A stretch of 64,000 nt of DNA from Alphaproteobacteria bacterium (GTDB lineage Bacteria; Pseudomonadota; Alphaproteobacteria; DSM-16000; Inquilinaceae). The stretch is taken from NCBI GenBank assembly GCA_028277405.1, contig JANQGH010000014.1, positions 1 through 64,000 on the forward strand, read 5' to 3'. Positions 1 to 7,441 of the stretch are shown piece by piece (position 1 is the stretch's first letter; every line of letters begins with the position of its first letter). The notes beneath the pieces were generated by a model. It did not search any database. It saw only the letters and a list, made by a program, of their open reading frames with translations, and was not told the origin of the DNA. Both the position numbers and the translations under genes were made by a program.

Positions 1-66
1 CGACTTGCCCGCCCCGTTGTTCCCGGACTGCCGCACCACGTGACCCAGCGCGGCAATCGGCGTAGC
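1..66 (+). pseudogene. Truncated REP-associated/IS200-like transposase N-terminus
   Basis: Frame 1 from the window edge reads RLARPVVPGLPHHVTQRGNR, the characteristic N-terminal segment of REP-associated tyrosine (Y1, TnpA_REP) transposases, which process palindromic repeats or IS200/IS605-like elements. The match stops at about base 66; the following residues do not continue the family, and the catalytic His-hydrophobic-His and Tyr motifs are absent. The frame is open at the left edge, so the first codon lies outside. It is a remnant, not an active gene. The break falls just before a lower-GC stretch and a small exported-protein gene whose signal peptide also looks incomplete. Confidence 0.6.
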
Positions 67-119
67 CTAAATAGGGATTTTGTAAACTGTCACCGTAATT
101 CGTCTCGCTGTTTGTTGCC

Positions 120-533
120 ATGCTCTGGCTGCCGGTCCTTTCCGCCGGCGCAGAGGATACCGACCTGGCCGCCGAGCTTAGCCAGGCGAGCGCCGCGCTG
201 GACCAGGCGTTTGTCGATCATGACAGGGCGGCGATCGAGGCGCTGACAACCGACGACCATGTCGCCATGACGCCCTTCTATGGCCGGCCCTTAACGATCC
301 CGCAGCAGTTCGCGGTCCTGGACAGCCTGATCATAACAGAGGTCGACCGCTCGGCCCCCACGATGGTCGCGCTTGGGCCAGACGCCGCGATGGTCACCTA
401 CGAGAACAGCTATCAGGGGTCGTACGACGGCGCCCCGCTGTCGGAACGGGTTTACGTCACCGAGGTCTGGGTGCGTGAGGGTGGCGCCTGGGTGCAGCGC
501 CAGTTTCAAGAGACACCGTTGTCAGCCGACTAA
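120..533 (+). CDS. NTF2-like (DUF4440/SnoaL-type) exported protein
   Basis: A 137-residue protein with the pattern of DUF4440/SnoaL-like alpha+beta barrel proteins: an N-terminal helix with alternating Ala/Leu and DxAF (about residues 20-45), a conserved HVAMTPFYGRP segment, then beta strands ending in W-x-RxGGxWVQRQFQET. The family includes small enzymes and ligand-binding domains, so a function cannot be given. The ATG at 120 gives a short hydrophobic start (MLWLPVLSAGA). The frame is open upstream to 99 and would extend the hydrophobic segment but contains no ATG, GTG or TTG, so the original signal-peptide start may have been lost at the junction with the transposase remnant. Confidence 0.6.
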   Translation: MLWLPVLSAGAEDTDLAAELSQASAALDQAFVDHDRAAIEALTTDDHVAMTPFYGRPLTIPQQFAVLDSLIITEVDRSAPTMVALGPDAAMVTYENSYQGSYDGAPLSERVYVTEVWVREGGAWVQRQFQETPLSAD

Positions 534-628
534 GCCCTGGACTTGCGGATGAGAGATGTTCGTCCTGCCGTCACTCCGAGAGGGACTGGGGATGGCGCTA
601 CGCCAACGCGACCCAAACGGCGCGGCCA

Positions 629-943
629 TCAAAGGCCCGGTATCTCGCAGCCGTCGCGAGTGTACACCTGGGTCACGTTGCCGGAGCGGCTGAGAGAGGC
701 GACGACCCAACCTTCCGGGCACTGGTCGACCCGTATCCACGCCGTGCTGCTGCGGGCGCGGCCATCGGACCCCTCGTTCGAATAGATGTTCATCTCACTC
801 ACCTGGTCCCTGGCGATCCCTCGTTCCGCCAACGCCTGATAGACATTGTCTTCCCGAGACGTGGCGAAGGCGGGTTGCGGTGCCGCCAAGGCAACCGCCA
901 TCGGCGCGACCAGGAACAGTGCAATCAATCTGCCTGACACCAT
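629..943 (-). CDS. Small exported protein of unknown function
   Basis: A 104-residue protein. The start at 943 is chosen because it gives a clear signal peptide: a short basic start, a hydrophobic run rich in Ala, Leu and Val, and a probable cleavage after AFA near residue 27. The mature part is about 75 residues and ends with two cysteines (CPEGWVVA and RDGC) that could form a disulfide in the periplasm. No family is recognised. The frame is open further upstream, but that extension is arginine-rich and has no coding character. The upstream purine stretch is only a weak ribosome site. Confidence 0.6.
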   Translation of the reverse strand: MVSGRLIALFLVAPMAVALAAPQPAFATSREDNVYQALAERGIARDQVSEMNIYSNEGSDGRARSSTAWIRVDQCPEGWVVASLSRSGNVTQVYTRDGCEIPGL

Positions 944-1154
944 TGTTTTTCTTTCTAAATTCAAATGACTATGTGTCCATACAGTTAGCGTGTCCGCCGC
1001 CCATTTCCAGGGTCCAGTCAGGCGAAAACGGCCGTCGGGCGCCGGCCTGCCGTGCCACTCACAAAGCTCGGCGCGGGCTTGAGACGGGTCCGTCTTATCG
1101 TTACCTCTTTTCGACACGACCGTGAGGTCCCGGGACGAGATAGGAATAGGCGTT

Positions 1155-3065
1155 ATGAGACTGTTTGGACCGGCCATGTTCGTCGCGGCCCTCGTGATCC
1201 CATGGGCGATCCTGTGGGCTGGCGCCGGTACGGCGCAGACCTATCAGGAAGCGCCGATGCTGGCCGAGCAGGTCGCGGCCGGCACGCTGCCGCCGGTCGC
1301 TGAGCGGCTGCCGGAGACGCCCGCCACGATCGTGCCGCTGAGCGCCGGCACCTATGGCGGCGAAATCGAATGGCTGGCCGGGCGCGCCCGCGACATTCGG
1401 ATCATGAACGCCTACGGCTATGCCCGCCTGGTGGGCTTCGACGCTGACCTTAACCTCGTGGCCGACATCTTGGAGAGCTACGAGGTCGAGGAAGGGCGCA
1501 TCTTCACCTTCCATTTGAGGCCGGGCCTGCGCTGGTCGGACGGCGAACCATTCACGACCGAGGATTTTCGCTACGAATGGTTCGACGTCCAGCTGAACAC
1601 GGATCTGCGCCCTTTCGGCCCCGACCCTCGGCTCCTGATCGACGGCGAGCGGCCGGAGGTCGAGATCATTGACGATTACACCGTTCGCTATAGCTGGTCC
1701 GAACCCAACCCGCGACTGATCCCGGCCCTAGCGGGCGCCCTGCCGCTCTATCTTTACGCGCCGGCCCATTATCTGCGGCAGTTTCACAAGAACTATGCCG
1801 ACCCCGATGAGCTCGCGGCCGAGGTCGCCGCCGCCCAGCTTCGCGACTGGACGGTTTTGCACATCAGGCGGGGCAACCTTTACGAGGCGCACAACCCGGA
1901 CCTGCCCGTGCTGCAGCCCTGGGTGGTGGCAACACCGGCGCCGAGCCAGCGCTTTCGCTTCGTGCGCAACCCCTATTACCACCGGGTGGACGATCAAGGG
2001 CAGCAGCTTCCCTATCTCGACAACGTCTATGTAAACGTCTCCGACCCGTCGCTGATCGCCGTCCAGACCGGAACCGGGGCCAGCGATCTGCAGGCCCGCC
2101 ATATTCGCATCGAGGACTATGCCTTCCTGGCCCAGGCCGAGGACACGAACCAGTACTATATCGATCTGTGGGAGACGGTGCGGGGCTCGGAAATCGCGAT
2201 CTACCCGAACCTGACGGCCGCCGACCCGGTCTGGCGCGAACTGCTGCAGGATGTCCGCTTTCGGCGCGCCCTGTCGCTGGCCGTCTATCGCGAGGAGATC
2301 AACGAGATCATCTATTTCGGGCTGGGTGAGCTGTCGAACAACACGGTCGTGCCCGCCTCACCGTTTTGGACCGAAGAGTTGGCGACGGCATGGACGCAAT
2401 ACGACCTGGACCAGGCCAACGAACTGCTCGATGAGATCGGCTTGACCGACTATCACCGGGGCATCCGGCTGCTACCCGACGGCCGGCGGCTGGAGATTAC
2501 CGTGGAGACCTCGGGCGAGCGCCGCGAGGAGGTCGACGCCCTGCAGCTAATCGCCGATGGCTGGCGCAGCATCGGGGTCGCCATGTCCATCAGCAACTCG
2601 CAGCGCGACCTTTTCCGCAACCGCATCTTCGCCGGCGAGACCATCATGTCGGTCTGGTTCGGCCTCGACAACGGCCTGATCACGCCGACCACCGTGCCGA
2701 CGGAACTGGCGCCTGTCGACCAGAACTGGCTGCAATACCCGGCCTGGGGCCAATACTGGCAAACCGCCGGTGTGTCGGGCCAGGCGCCGGACCTGCCCTG
2801 GGCGCAAGACCTGGTCGACCTTTACAGCGAATGGCTGATCACGACGGACCGCGATCGCAAGATCGAGATCGTCACCCGGATGCTGGCGATTCATGCTGAC
2901 CAGGTGACGTCGATCGGTCTGGTTCAGGGCCTGCCGCAGCCGATCGTCGTCGCCGACCGGCTGCACAATGTCCCGTTGGAAGCGGTCTATAGCTGGAATC
3001 CCGGCGCCCATTTCGGGCGCTATCGTACCGATACGTTCTGGGTCGACCCCCAGGATGTGAACTGA
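1155..3065 (+). CDS. ABC transporter substrate-binding protein, family 5 (peptide/opine type)
   Basis: A 636-residue periplasmic solute-binding protein of the SBP_bac_5 family, which captures peptides, opines, sugars or similar ligands for an ABC importer. A signal peptide covers about residues 1-28. The family hallmark (FHLRPGLRWSDGEPFTTEDF) lies near residues 130-150, followed by the RNPYYHRVD block and the LSLAVYREEIN motif. The start at 1155 puts the signal peptide at the N-terminus; an in-frame ATG lies at 1122. No permease or ATPase gene is adjacent, so it is an orphan that must work with a transporter encoded elsewhere. It is longer than the usual 500-550 residues of DppA-type proteins. 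Confidence 0.88.
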   Translation: MRLFGPAMFVAALVIPWAILWAGAGTAQTYQEAPMLAEQVAAGTLPPVAERLPETPATIVPLSAGTYGGEIEWLAGRARDIRIMNAYGYARLVGFDADLNLVADILESYEVEEGRIFTFHLRPGLRWSDGEPFTTEDFRYEWFDVQLNTDLRPFGPDPRLLIDGERPEVEIIDDYTVRYSWSEPNPRLIPALAGALPLYLYAPAHYLRQFHKNYADPDELAAEVAAAQLRDWTVLHIRRGNLYEAHNPDLPVLQPWVVATPAPSQRFRFVRNPYYHRVDDQGQQLPYLDNVYVNVSDPSLIAVQTGTGASDLQARHIRIEDYAFLAQAEDTNQYYIDLWETVRGSEIAIYPNLTAADPVWRELLQDVRFRRALSLAVYREEINEIIYFGLGELSNNTVVPASPFWTEELATAWTQYDLDQANELLDEIGLTDYHRGIRLLPDGRRLEITVETSGERREEVDALQLIADGWRSIGVAMSISNSQRDLFRNRIFAGETIMSVWFGLDNGLITPTTVPTELAPVDQNWLQYPAWGQYWQTAGVSGQAPDLPWAQDLVDLYSEWLITTDRDRKIEIVTRMLAIHADQVTSIGLVQGLPQPIVVADRLHNVPLEAVYSWNPGAHFGRYRTDTFWVDPQDVN

Positions 3066-3278
3066 CGCATGGCGATGATCGGGCATGGCCGCCGTGGCAG
3101 TCAGAACCTGGAGTTGCGTCGCCATAGACGCGCAGAGGATTTCTGGAAGAACAAGAGATCACGCCCAAAGACTCCCAAAAAGCTCTTTGTCACTCGATCA
3201 ATAGTGCTAGAAATTCCCGCCCTTAGTCTTTTAATTGCCGTTCGGATTCACTTCTGACCAAATGGAGATAGGGCCATC

Positions 3279-3776
3279 ATGATCGCCTTACGCGCCGCTC
3301 TGGCCTCGCTTGCCACGATCATCCTCGCCGGTTCGGCGCCTCCTCTACAGGCCCAGGACAACTCCGCCTGCGTCGCGTTCGAGGTCTATCCCGATTATGT
3401 CGACGTTCGGCTCGTGGATCTCGGCGAACCCGGCATGAGCATCGGTGACATGCGGGTCGGCGAAGTCCGCCTGCTCGACGACACCGGCGCCGAGGTCGGC
3501 CGGCAGCATTTTCAAGCCACGGTGATCCCCGGCGGGGGTGACGGCATTCATATGCTGGTCGGTCATGGCGATGAGGTTTATGCGAACGGAACGATCACTT
3601 GGAGCGGAAGCTTCACGTTCGCCGATCCGTCGACGCAGGGCCCGCCGGCGGACGATGTCGTCGTTTCGGTCATCGGCGGCACCGGTGACTTCGCCGGCGC
3701 CAACGGCACGCTGACCTGGTCCAATGATGCGCAAGGCCGGCGCGTGGCCAGCTTTGACATAAGCTGCGTTCAGTAG
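3279..3776 (+). CDS. Exported allene-oxide-cyclase-barrel-like protein
   Basis: A 165-residue protein with a signal peptide (about residues 1-25, ending QAQ). The mature domain shows alternating beta strands and the signature VSVIGGTGDFAGANGTL near the C-terminus, which resembles the GGTG.F.GA.G motif of dirigent and allene-oxide-cyclase barrel proteins. In bacteria these are mostly uncharacterised small beta barrels. A purine-rich AATGGAGATAG sequence precedes the ATG. There is one Cys near the start and one near the end of the mature protein, so a closing disulfide is possible. The gene stands alone, and enzymatic activity cannot be claimed. Confidence 0.6.
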   Translation: MIALRAALASLATIILAGSAPPLQAQDNSACVAFEVYPDYVDVRLVDLGEPGMSIGDMRVGEVRLLDDTGAEVGRQHFQATVIPGGGDGIHMLVGHGDEVYANGTITWSGSFTFADPSTQGPPADDVVVSVIGGTGDFAGANGTLTWSNDAQGRRVASFDISCVQ

Positions 3777-3989
3777 GCGTGCCTTAAGCACCGCCCAGGA
3801 TTCACCGATCCACACCAGAGTGGGATGGACAATACCGACGTCCCGACGCTCCCCACGCCAGGTTCGCCGCCACCGTCCGATTGAGAGGTCGCTTACGGAT
3901 TGATCGCCATCACCGCCTTCGCTAGTGAGGACGTGTCAGACCTTCGGCGATGGCCGCCGAGGCCGAACGCGCAGTTACAAGGCTGATTG

Positions 3990-4400
3990 ATGGTGCCTCC
4001 GCGGACCCTTGGGGCGTTGCTGATGCTGGCGCCCGCACTCGCCACGGCACAGACGGCGGACACTATGCCGGAAGACCAGGCGAACGCCGCCGCCGACGGC
4101 CTTGCCCTGGTCGGCTCCGTCTTTGTCACCGGCGCCACGGTTATGGACCTCTGCGGCGACGATGGCGCGTTGGCGGATGACGCGAGGGAAAACCAGGCCT
4201 GCCAGGCCCTGGTCATGGGGCTGTTTAACGGGTTTCTTTACGGCGCGACCTATGGCGGATTCGTCACCTGTGTTCCCGAAGATGTCGGCGCCGACCAGAT
4301 CGTGCCGCTTTTCACGGCTTATGTCCGGGCCGAGGGGCCGGAGGAATGGAACCATGCCGGCGACATGATGGCCTATCTGGCGTCGCTGACGGGCGGCTGA
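3990..4400 (+). CDS. Rap1a/Tai-like small exported protein
   Basis: A 136-residue protein with a signal peptide (about residues 1-22, ending ATAQ). The mature part carries the layout of the Rap1a/Tai immunity family: an early Cys (MDLCGDD), a central Cys followed by a GlyAla-rich helix (CQALVMGLFNGFLYG), then C-x-P-x-x-V-x-x-x-Q and a helical tail (VTCVPEDVGADQIVPL). Family members neutralise type VI secreted amidase effectors in the periplasm, but many relatives are orphans of unknown role. No effector or type VI gene is nearby. A TTG start one codon upstream (3987) is possible; the ATG is preferred. Confidence 0.55.
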   Translation: MVPPRTLGALLMLAPALATAQTADTMPEDQANAAADGLALVGSVFVTGATVMDLCGDDGALADDARENQACQALVMGLFNGFLYGATYGGFVTCVPEDVGADQIVPLFTAYVRAEGPEEWNHAGDMMAYLASLTGG

Positions 4401-4423
4401 GACGGCACGGACCAACCCCGACG

Positions 4424-4579
4424 TCAGATTGGTTGGTCATTGGTTGAGAGGTCGAGCCAGTCCCTTTGCTCGCACGGCAGGACGAGATCGCCGGCCCGGA
4501 CCGCGTCGGTAACCTGGTCGACCGTTCGGGCACCGCATAGGGCGATGGTCGGGCACGGCTTGTCGCGAAAGTCGCACAT
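4424..4579 (-). pseudogene. Aldo/keto reductase C-terminal remnant
   Basis: On the minus strand, about 50 codons ending at a TGA (4426-4424) read PTIALCGARTVDQVTDAVRA followed by LPCEQRDWLDL. This is the typical tail of aldo/keto reductases, where a (I/V)xGxRT(x)xQ element that helps bind the NADP(H) phosphate is followed by a helix and an acidic x-W-L/x-x-L-D element. Nothing upstream on this strand continues the barrel. A matching N-terminal fragment lies on the same strand at 5809-5862, beyond the GH17 gene, so the pair could be the two ends of one disrupted gene. Confidence 0.45.
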
Positions 4580-4938
4580 TGGAGATGCTTGGCCACCGAC
4601 GCACGATCGCTGCTTTCGGGCGCGGCGCAGCCTCTGAGGGCGACGTCTGGAAGCCGATTGCGTTTGGCAATTCGGATGCGCGCATCGTCACATCGTCACA
4701 ACGGACGGCATCGAGAGCGGGCCCGGCTCGCCGCGACATCCCTAAAGGGCCATGTCCGGCCACCGTTCGATGCCATGGCGTCTTATCTATTTAGTAGAAA
4801 TAAAGCAGCGCATTAAAGAATCAAAGGTTGCATCACGCGCACCATCATCATAGTTTAGGAGTGGTAGGAATTCTTGGCGATAAAAGCGTCGGTTGAACTG
4901 CCAGAGACCTCTGAGGCCATCCAAAATGGGAGAAATCA
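4580..4938 (+). other. Gene-free stretch upstream of the GH17 gene
   Basis: No credible gene is seen here. The first half is GC-rich and its open frames are arginine-rich. The second half becomes AT-richer (25 of 60 bases G/C at 4801-4860) and probably holds the promoter of the GH17 gene. A GGGAGA ribosome site at 4928-4933 fits its ATG at 4939. A weak TTGCAT-17-TAGTTT arrangement near 4828-4856 is the only promoter-like pair noticed and is not convincing. Confidence 0.4.
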
Positions 4939-5811
4939 ATGTCGTTCTTCGGCGTTTGCTACTCGCCTTTCCACTGGCGCAAGGCTCTCACGGTTACCGA
5001 GGAGGAAGTGGAAACGGACATGGCGCTGATCGCGCAGAAGTTCACGCACATTCGCACCTACGACTCCATAGGCTATCAAAAATGGAATGTAGACAAAGCG
5101 GCAAAGCACGGTTTGACGGTCGGCCTTGGCGTTTGGATTAACCCCGGCTTACCTCCCGGTGAAAACGAAGCAAGTATCGATGCCGCCGTAGATCAGGCGC
5201 AAGATGCCGCGAAACAGTATGGCGGCAAGCCCGTCATCGATCTCGTAATCGGCAATGAGTTGGATCGGGAAGATCACCACAAATACAATCCTGGCCAGAT
5301 TCTCTCATACATCAACTATGCCAAGAACGCGGCCTCAAAGCTGTCCGACATCAAGCCCCGCGTGACGAGCTGCTTTAGCGGCACGGTCCTGGAAAAGTCG
5401 AATTCGCCCTGGGTCGACGTTATCAAGGCCTGTGAAGATGTCGTGTACCTGACGGTCTATCCTTGGTACGGCCAAGATCCAGACCACAGCTCTCCCGGAA
5501 ACATCGGTCCCAACATGGAGTGGTCATGGAGCCATGGCCTGAAACAGGTGGTCAGACTGGGCAAGACGATCGTGATCGCGGAAATCGGCTGGCCAAGCGC
5601 GGGGCGGAAGGATGCGACACCCGAGAACGAGAAGATCAATTACGAGACCACAAAGCGGTTCTTGTCTGGCGAGACGGACAAGAAGTGGAACCTCGATACC
5701 TTCTGGTTCGAGATGTTCGACGAGGAATGGAAGACCGACGAGGGTCCTCAAGGACCTCATTGGGGACTCTATACAACGGGTCCGAATCCCCATCCAAAGT
5801 TCGACTTCTAG
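4939..5811 (+). CDS. GH17-family beta-1,3-glucanase-like glycoside hydrolase
   Basis: A 290-residue single-domain protein of glycoside hydrolase family 17 (endo-1,3-beta-glucanase/glucan transferase, TIM barrel). The general acid/base is expected at Glu107 in VIGNELDR and the nucleophile at Glu215 in IAEIGWPSAG. The C-terminal FWFEMFDEEWK and HWGLYTT block is also typical. There is no signal peptide, so the enzyme would be cytoplasmic unless exported otherwise, which is odd for a glucanase. Base composition is clearly lower in GC than the neighbours (27 of 60 at 5041-5100), suggesting horizontal acquisition. It lies between two minus-strand aldo/keto reductase fragments. Confidence 0.85.
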   Translation: MSFFGVCYSPFHWRKALTVTEEEVETDMALIAQKFTHIRTYDSIGYQKWNVDKAAKHGLTVGLGVWINPGLPPGENEASIDAAVDQAQDAAKQYGGKPVIDLVIGNELDREDHHKYNPGQILSYINYAKNAASKLSDIKPRVTSCFSGTVLEKSNSPWVDVIKACEDVVYLTVYPWYGQDPDHSSPGNIGPNMEWSWSHGLKQVVRLGKTIVIAEIGWPSAGRKDATPENEKINYETTKRFLSGETDKKWNLDTFWFEMFDEEWKTDEGPQGPHWGLYTTGPNPHPKFDF

Positions 5812-5862
5812 AGCGATCACCGACGCCGGTGTATCGATGCCGTCGAGCTTGATCGTGCGCAT
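5809..5862 (-). pseudogene. Aldo/keto reductase N-terminal remnant
   Basis: The minus strand from an ATG at 5862 reads MRTIKLDGIDTPASVIAL, which fits the first beta strands of an aldo/keto reductase (pattern MxTxxLxGxxxxVSxIALG). The match ends at the base where the oppositely oriented GH17 gene ends; beyond it the reading is merely antisense to that gene. With the C-terminal piece at 4424-4579 in the same orientation and correct order, this suggests one reductase gene whose middle was replaced. The fragment is only 18 codons, so chance resemblance cannot be excluded. Confidence 0.35.
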
Positions 5863-5964
5863 CGGCAACCGCGTCCCATCTCTGGCGTTGCCTGACAAAC
5901 CTATCGAGCGATTGGAAAAGCCGCTAGCCTGGCCCGGCAACCCTCAAGGACCCGGAGCGCCGCC

Positions 5965-6309
5965 TTGCCTGAGATCACCGACTTCCACGCTCATGTCTAC
6001 TACGCTGCCGACACCATCGCGCAGGCGCGGCGCTTGTGCGAGGCAGCGCGGGACCAGTTCGATGTCGAGATGGGGCGGATGCATGAGCGGCCGGTCGGGC
6101 CGCACCCGATGTGGAGCTGTCAGCTCGCCTTTCCGCCGGACCAGTTCGCCGCGGTGGTGCCGTGGCTGGCGCTGAACCGGAACGGGCTGATCGTGTTCAT
6201 CCATCCCGGAACCGGCGACCATTTGGCCGACCACACACGGCACGCGATCTGGATGGGCGGCATGCCGGATCTGAACCTGTCCATTTTTGACGAGGGTAAC
6301 GCCTCTTAG
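5965..6309 (+). CDS. DOPA 4,5-dioxygenase family protein
   Basis: A 114-residue protein of the DOPA 4,5-dioxygenase family (PF08883 type), whose members are small metal-dependent extradiol-type enzymes or relatives of unknown substrate. Expected metal-site histidines are visible in ITDFHAHVYY (His8, His10), GPHPMWSCQ (His47) and VFIHPGTGDHLADH (His80, His86, His90). The length matches bacterial members. No ATG is available, so a TTG at 5965 is the proposed start; the FHAHVYY motif sits close to it, as in relatives. The gene stands alone between the GH17 gene and a convergent aldo/keto reductase. Confidence 0.75.
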   Translation: MPEITDFHAHVYYAADTIAQARRLCEAARDQFDVEMGRMHERPVGPHPMWSCQLAFPPDQFAAVVPWLALNRNGLIVFIHPGTGDHLADHTRHAIWMGGMPDLNLSIFDEGNAS

Positions 6310-6341
6310 CCCTCGCCGTCGGCCGAAAACAGCGGTCGGCG

Positions 6342-7334
6342 TCAACAGTATCCTTCAGGCCCGACCCATTGCTGCCGCGTGTAGCGGTCGCCATGGGCCC
6401 AGCCAACCGGCAGGATACGCTCGATCTCGGCCATGATCTCATCGGTCATCTGAAACGCGCTGCCGGCGGCGCAATCGGCCAAGTGGGTGGCCGAACGCGT
6501 GCCTGGGATCGGGATCAGATGGTCACCGCGCGCCAGGCACCAGGCGATCGCCAAGGCAACCGGCGTCGTGCCTTGGTCCCGGGCGAACGTCTTGAACGGC
6601 TCGAACGCCTTGGCGTTGAGGCTGAAGTTGGGTTCGACAAAGCGCGGATTGTTGCGCCGAAAGTCGGTGTCGGCGAACTTGCCCGGGTCCGGCGTCACCG
6701 CACCGAACATACCGCGACCGACCGGGGAGAACGGCACGAAGGCGACGCCCAGTTCCGCGCAGGCCTGGATCATGCCCAGTTCCGGCAGTCGGGTCCAAAG
6801 CGAGTATTCGCTCTGCACCGCGTCGACCGGCCCGACCGCACAGGCCCTGCGCAGCGAGGCCGGCGATATCTCCGAAAACCCGATGCCGCCGATCTTGCCT
6901 TCCGCCTTCAGCGCCAGCAGTGCGCCCGTGACGTCCTCGATCGGGACGTCGGGGTCTCGCCGGTGGATGTAATAGAGATCGACCCGATCGAGCCCCAACC
7001 GCTTCAACGACTTTTCAAGCTCGTCGCGCAGATGTTCGGGCGTGTTGTTGTAAGTCCGTCGGCCGGTCTCAGGGTCGCGGCAGATACCGACCTTGGTGGC
7101 GATCGTGAACTTGGTGTCGTCTCCGTTCAGAAACGACCCGATCATCCGCTCCGACACGCCCATGCCGTAGACGTTGGCCGTGTCGAGAAAATCGACGCCG
7201 AGATCCAACGCCGCCGCCAACGTCTTATGCGCCTCTTCCTCCGTCGTCGGCCCATAGAAGCCAGCAAAGCTCATACAGCCGAGCCCGACCTCGGAAACCA
7301 TCTTGCCGTCACGCAGTAGCTGGCGCTGTTTCAC
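6342..7334 (-). CDS. Aldo/keto reductase
   Basis: A 330-residue NADP(H)-dependent aldo/keto reductase with a TIM barrel. The catalytic tetrad is intact: Asp51 and Tyr56 in DFLDTANVYG, Lys81 in IATKVG and His124 in YYIHRRDP. The cofactor end shows PIPGTRSATHL near residue 285. The LGLGCMSFAGFYG start and SLKRLGLDRVDLYYIHR segment resemble the AKR13-like group acting on aldehydes or xenobiotic carbonyls. The gene is the only minus-strand gene between the DOPA dioxygenase-like gene and hyuB; about 107 bases separate its start from the hyuB stop, so it may be the last gene of that operon or independent. The substrate is unknown. Confidence 0.88.
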   Translation of the reverse strand: MKQRQLLRDGKMVSEVGLGCMSFAGFYGPTTEEEAHKTLAAALDLGVDFLDTANVYGMGVSERMIGSFLNGDDTKFTIATKVGICRDPETGRRTYNNTPEHLRDELEKSLKRLGLDRVDLYYIHRRDPDVPIEDVTGALLALKAEGKIGGIGFSEISPASLRRACAVGPVDAVQSEYSLWTRLPELGMIQACAELGVAFVPFSPVGRGMFGAVTPDPGKFADTDFRRNNPRFVEPNFSLNAKAFEPFKTFARDQGTTPVALAIAWCLARGDHLIPIPGTRSATHLADCAAGSAFQMTDEIMAEIERILPVGWAHGDRYTRQQWVGPEGYC

Positions 7335-7441
7335 GGTCGTTCCTCTTGCGATGGGGGGTAACGGGGCCTGACCTTCTAGGAGGGCGGGCCGTTGACGTCC
7401 TTCGACAACCGCTTTCTAAACGCCGTTCGCTCCGCGCGCCA

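Noticed and set aside
3066-3278. Small open frame after the orphan binding protein
   Set aside because: No ribosome site, no family pattern, basic composition; treated as intergenic.
4589-4816. Short plus-strand open frame upstream of the GH17 gene
   Set aside because: Arg/His/Ser-rich with no domain pattern; it overlaps a GC-rich relic region.
4828-4856. TTGCAT-17-TAGTTT pair as a promoter for the GH17 gene
   Set aside because: Only three bases match consensus in each element; too weak to list as a promoter.
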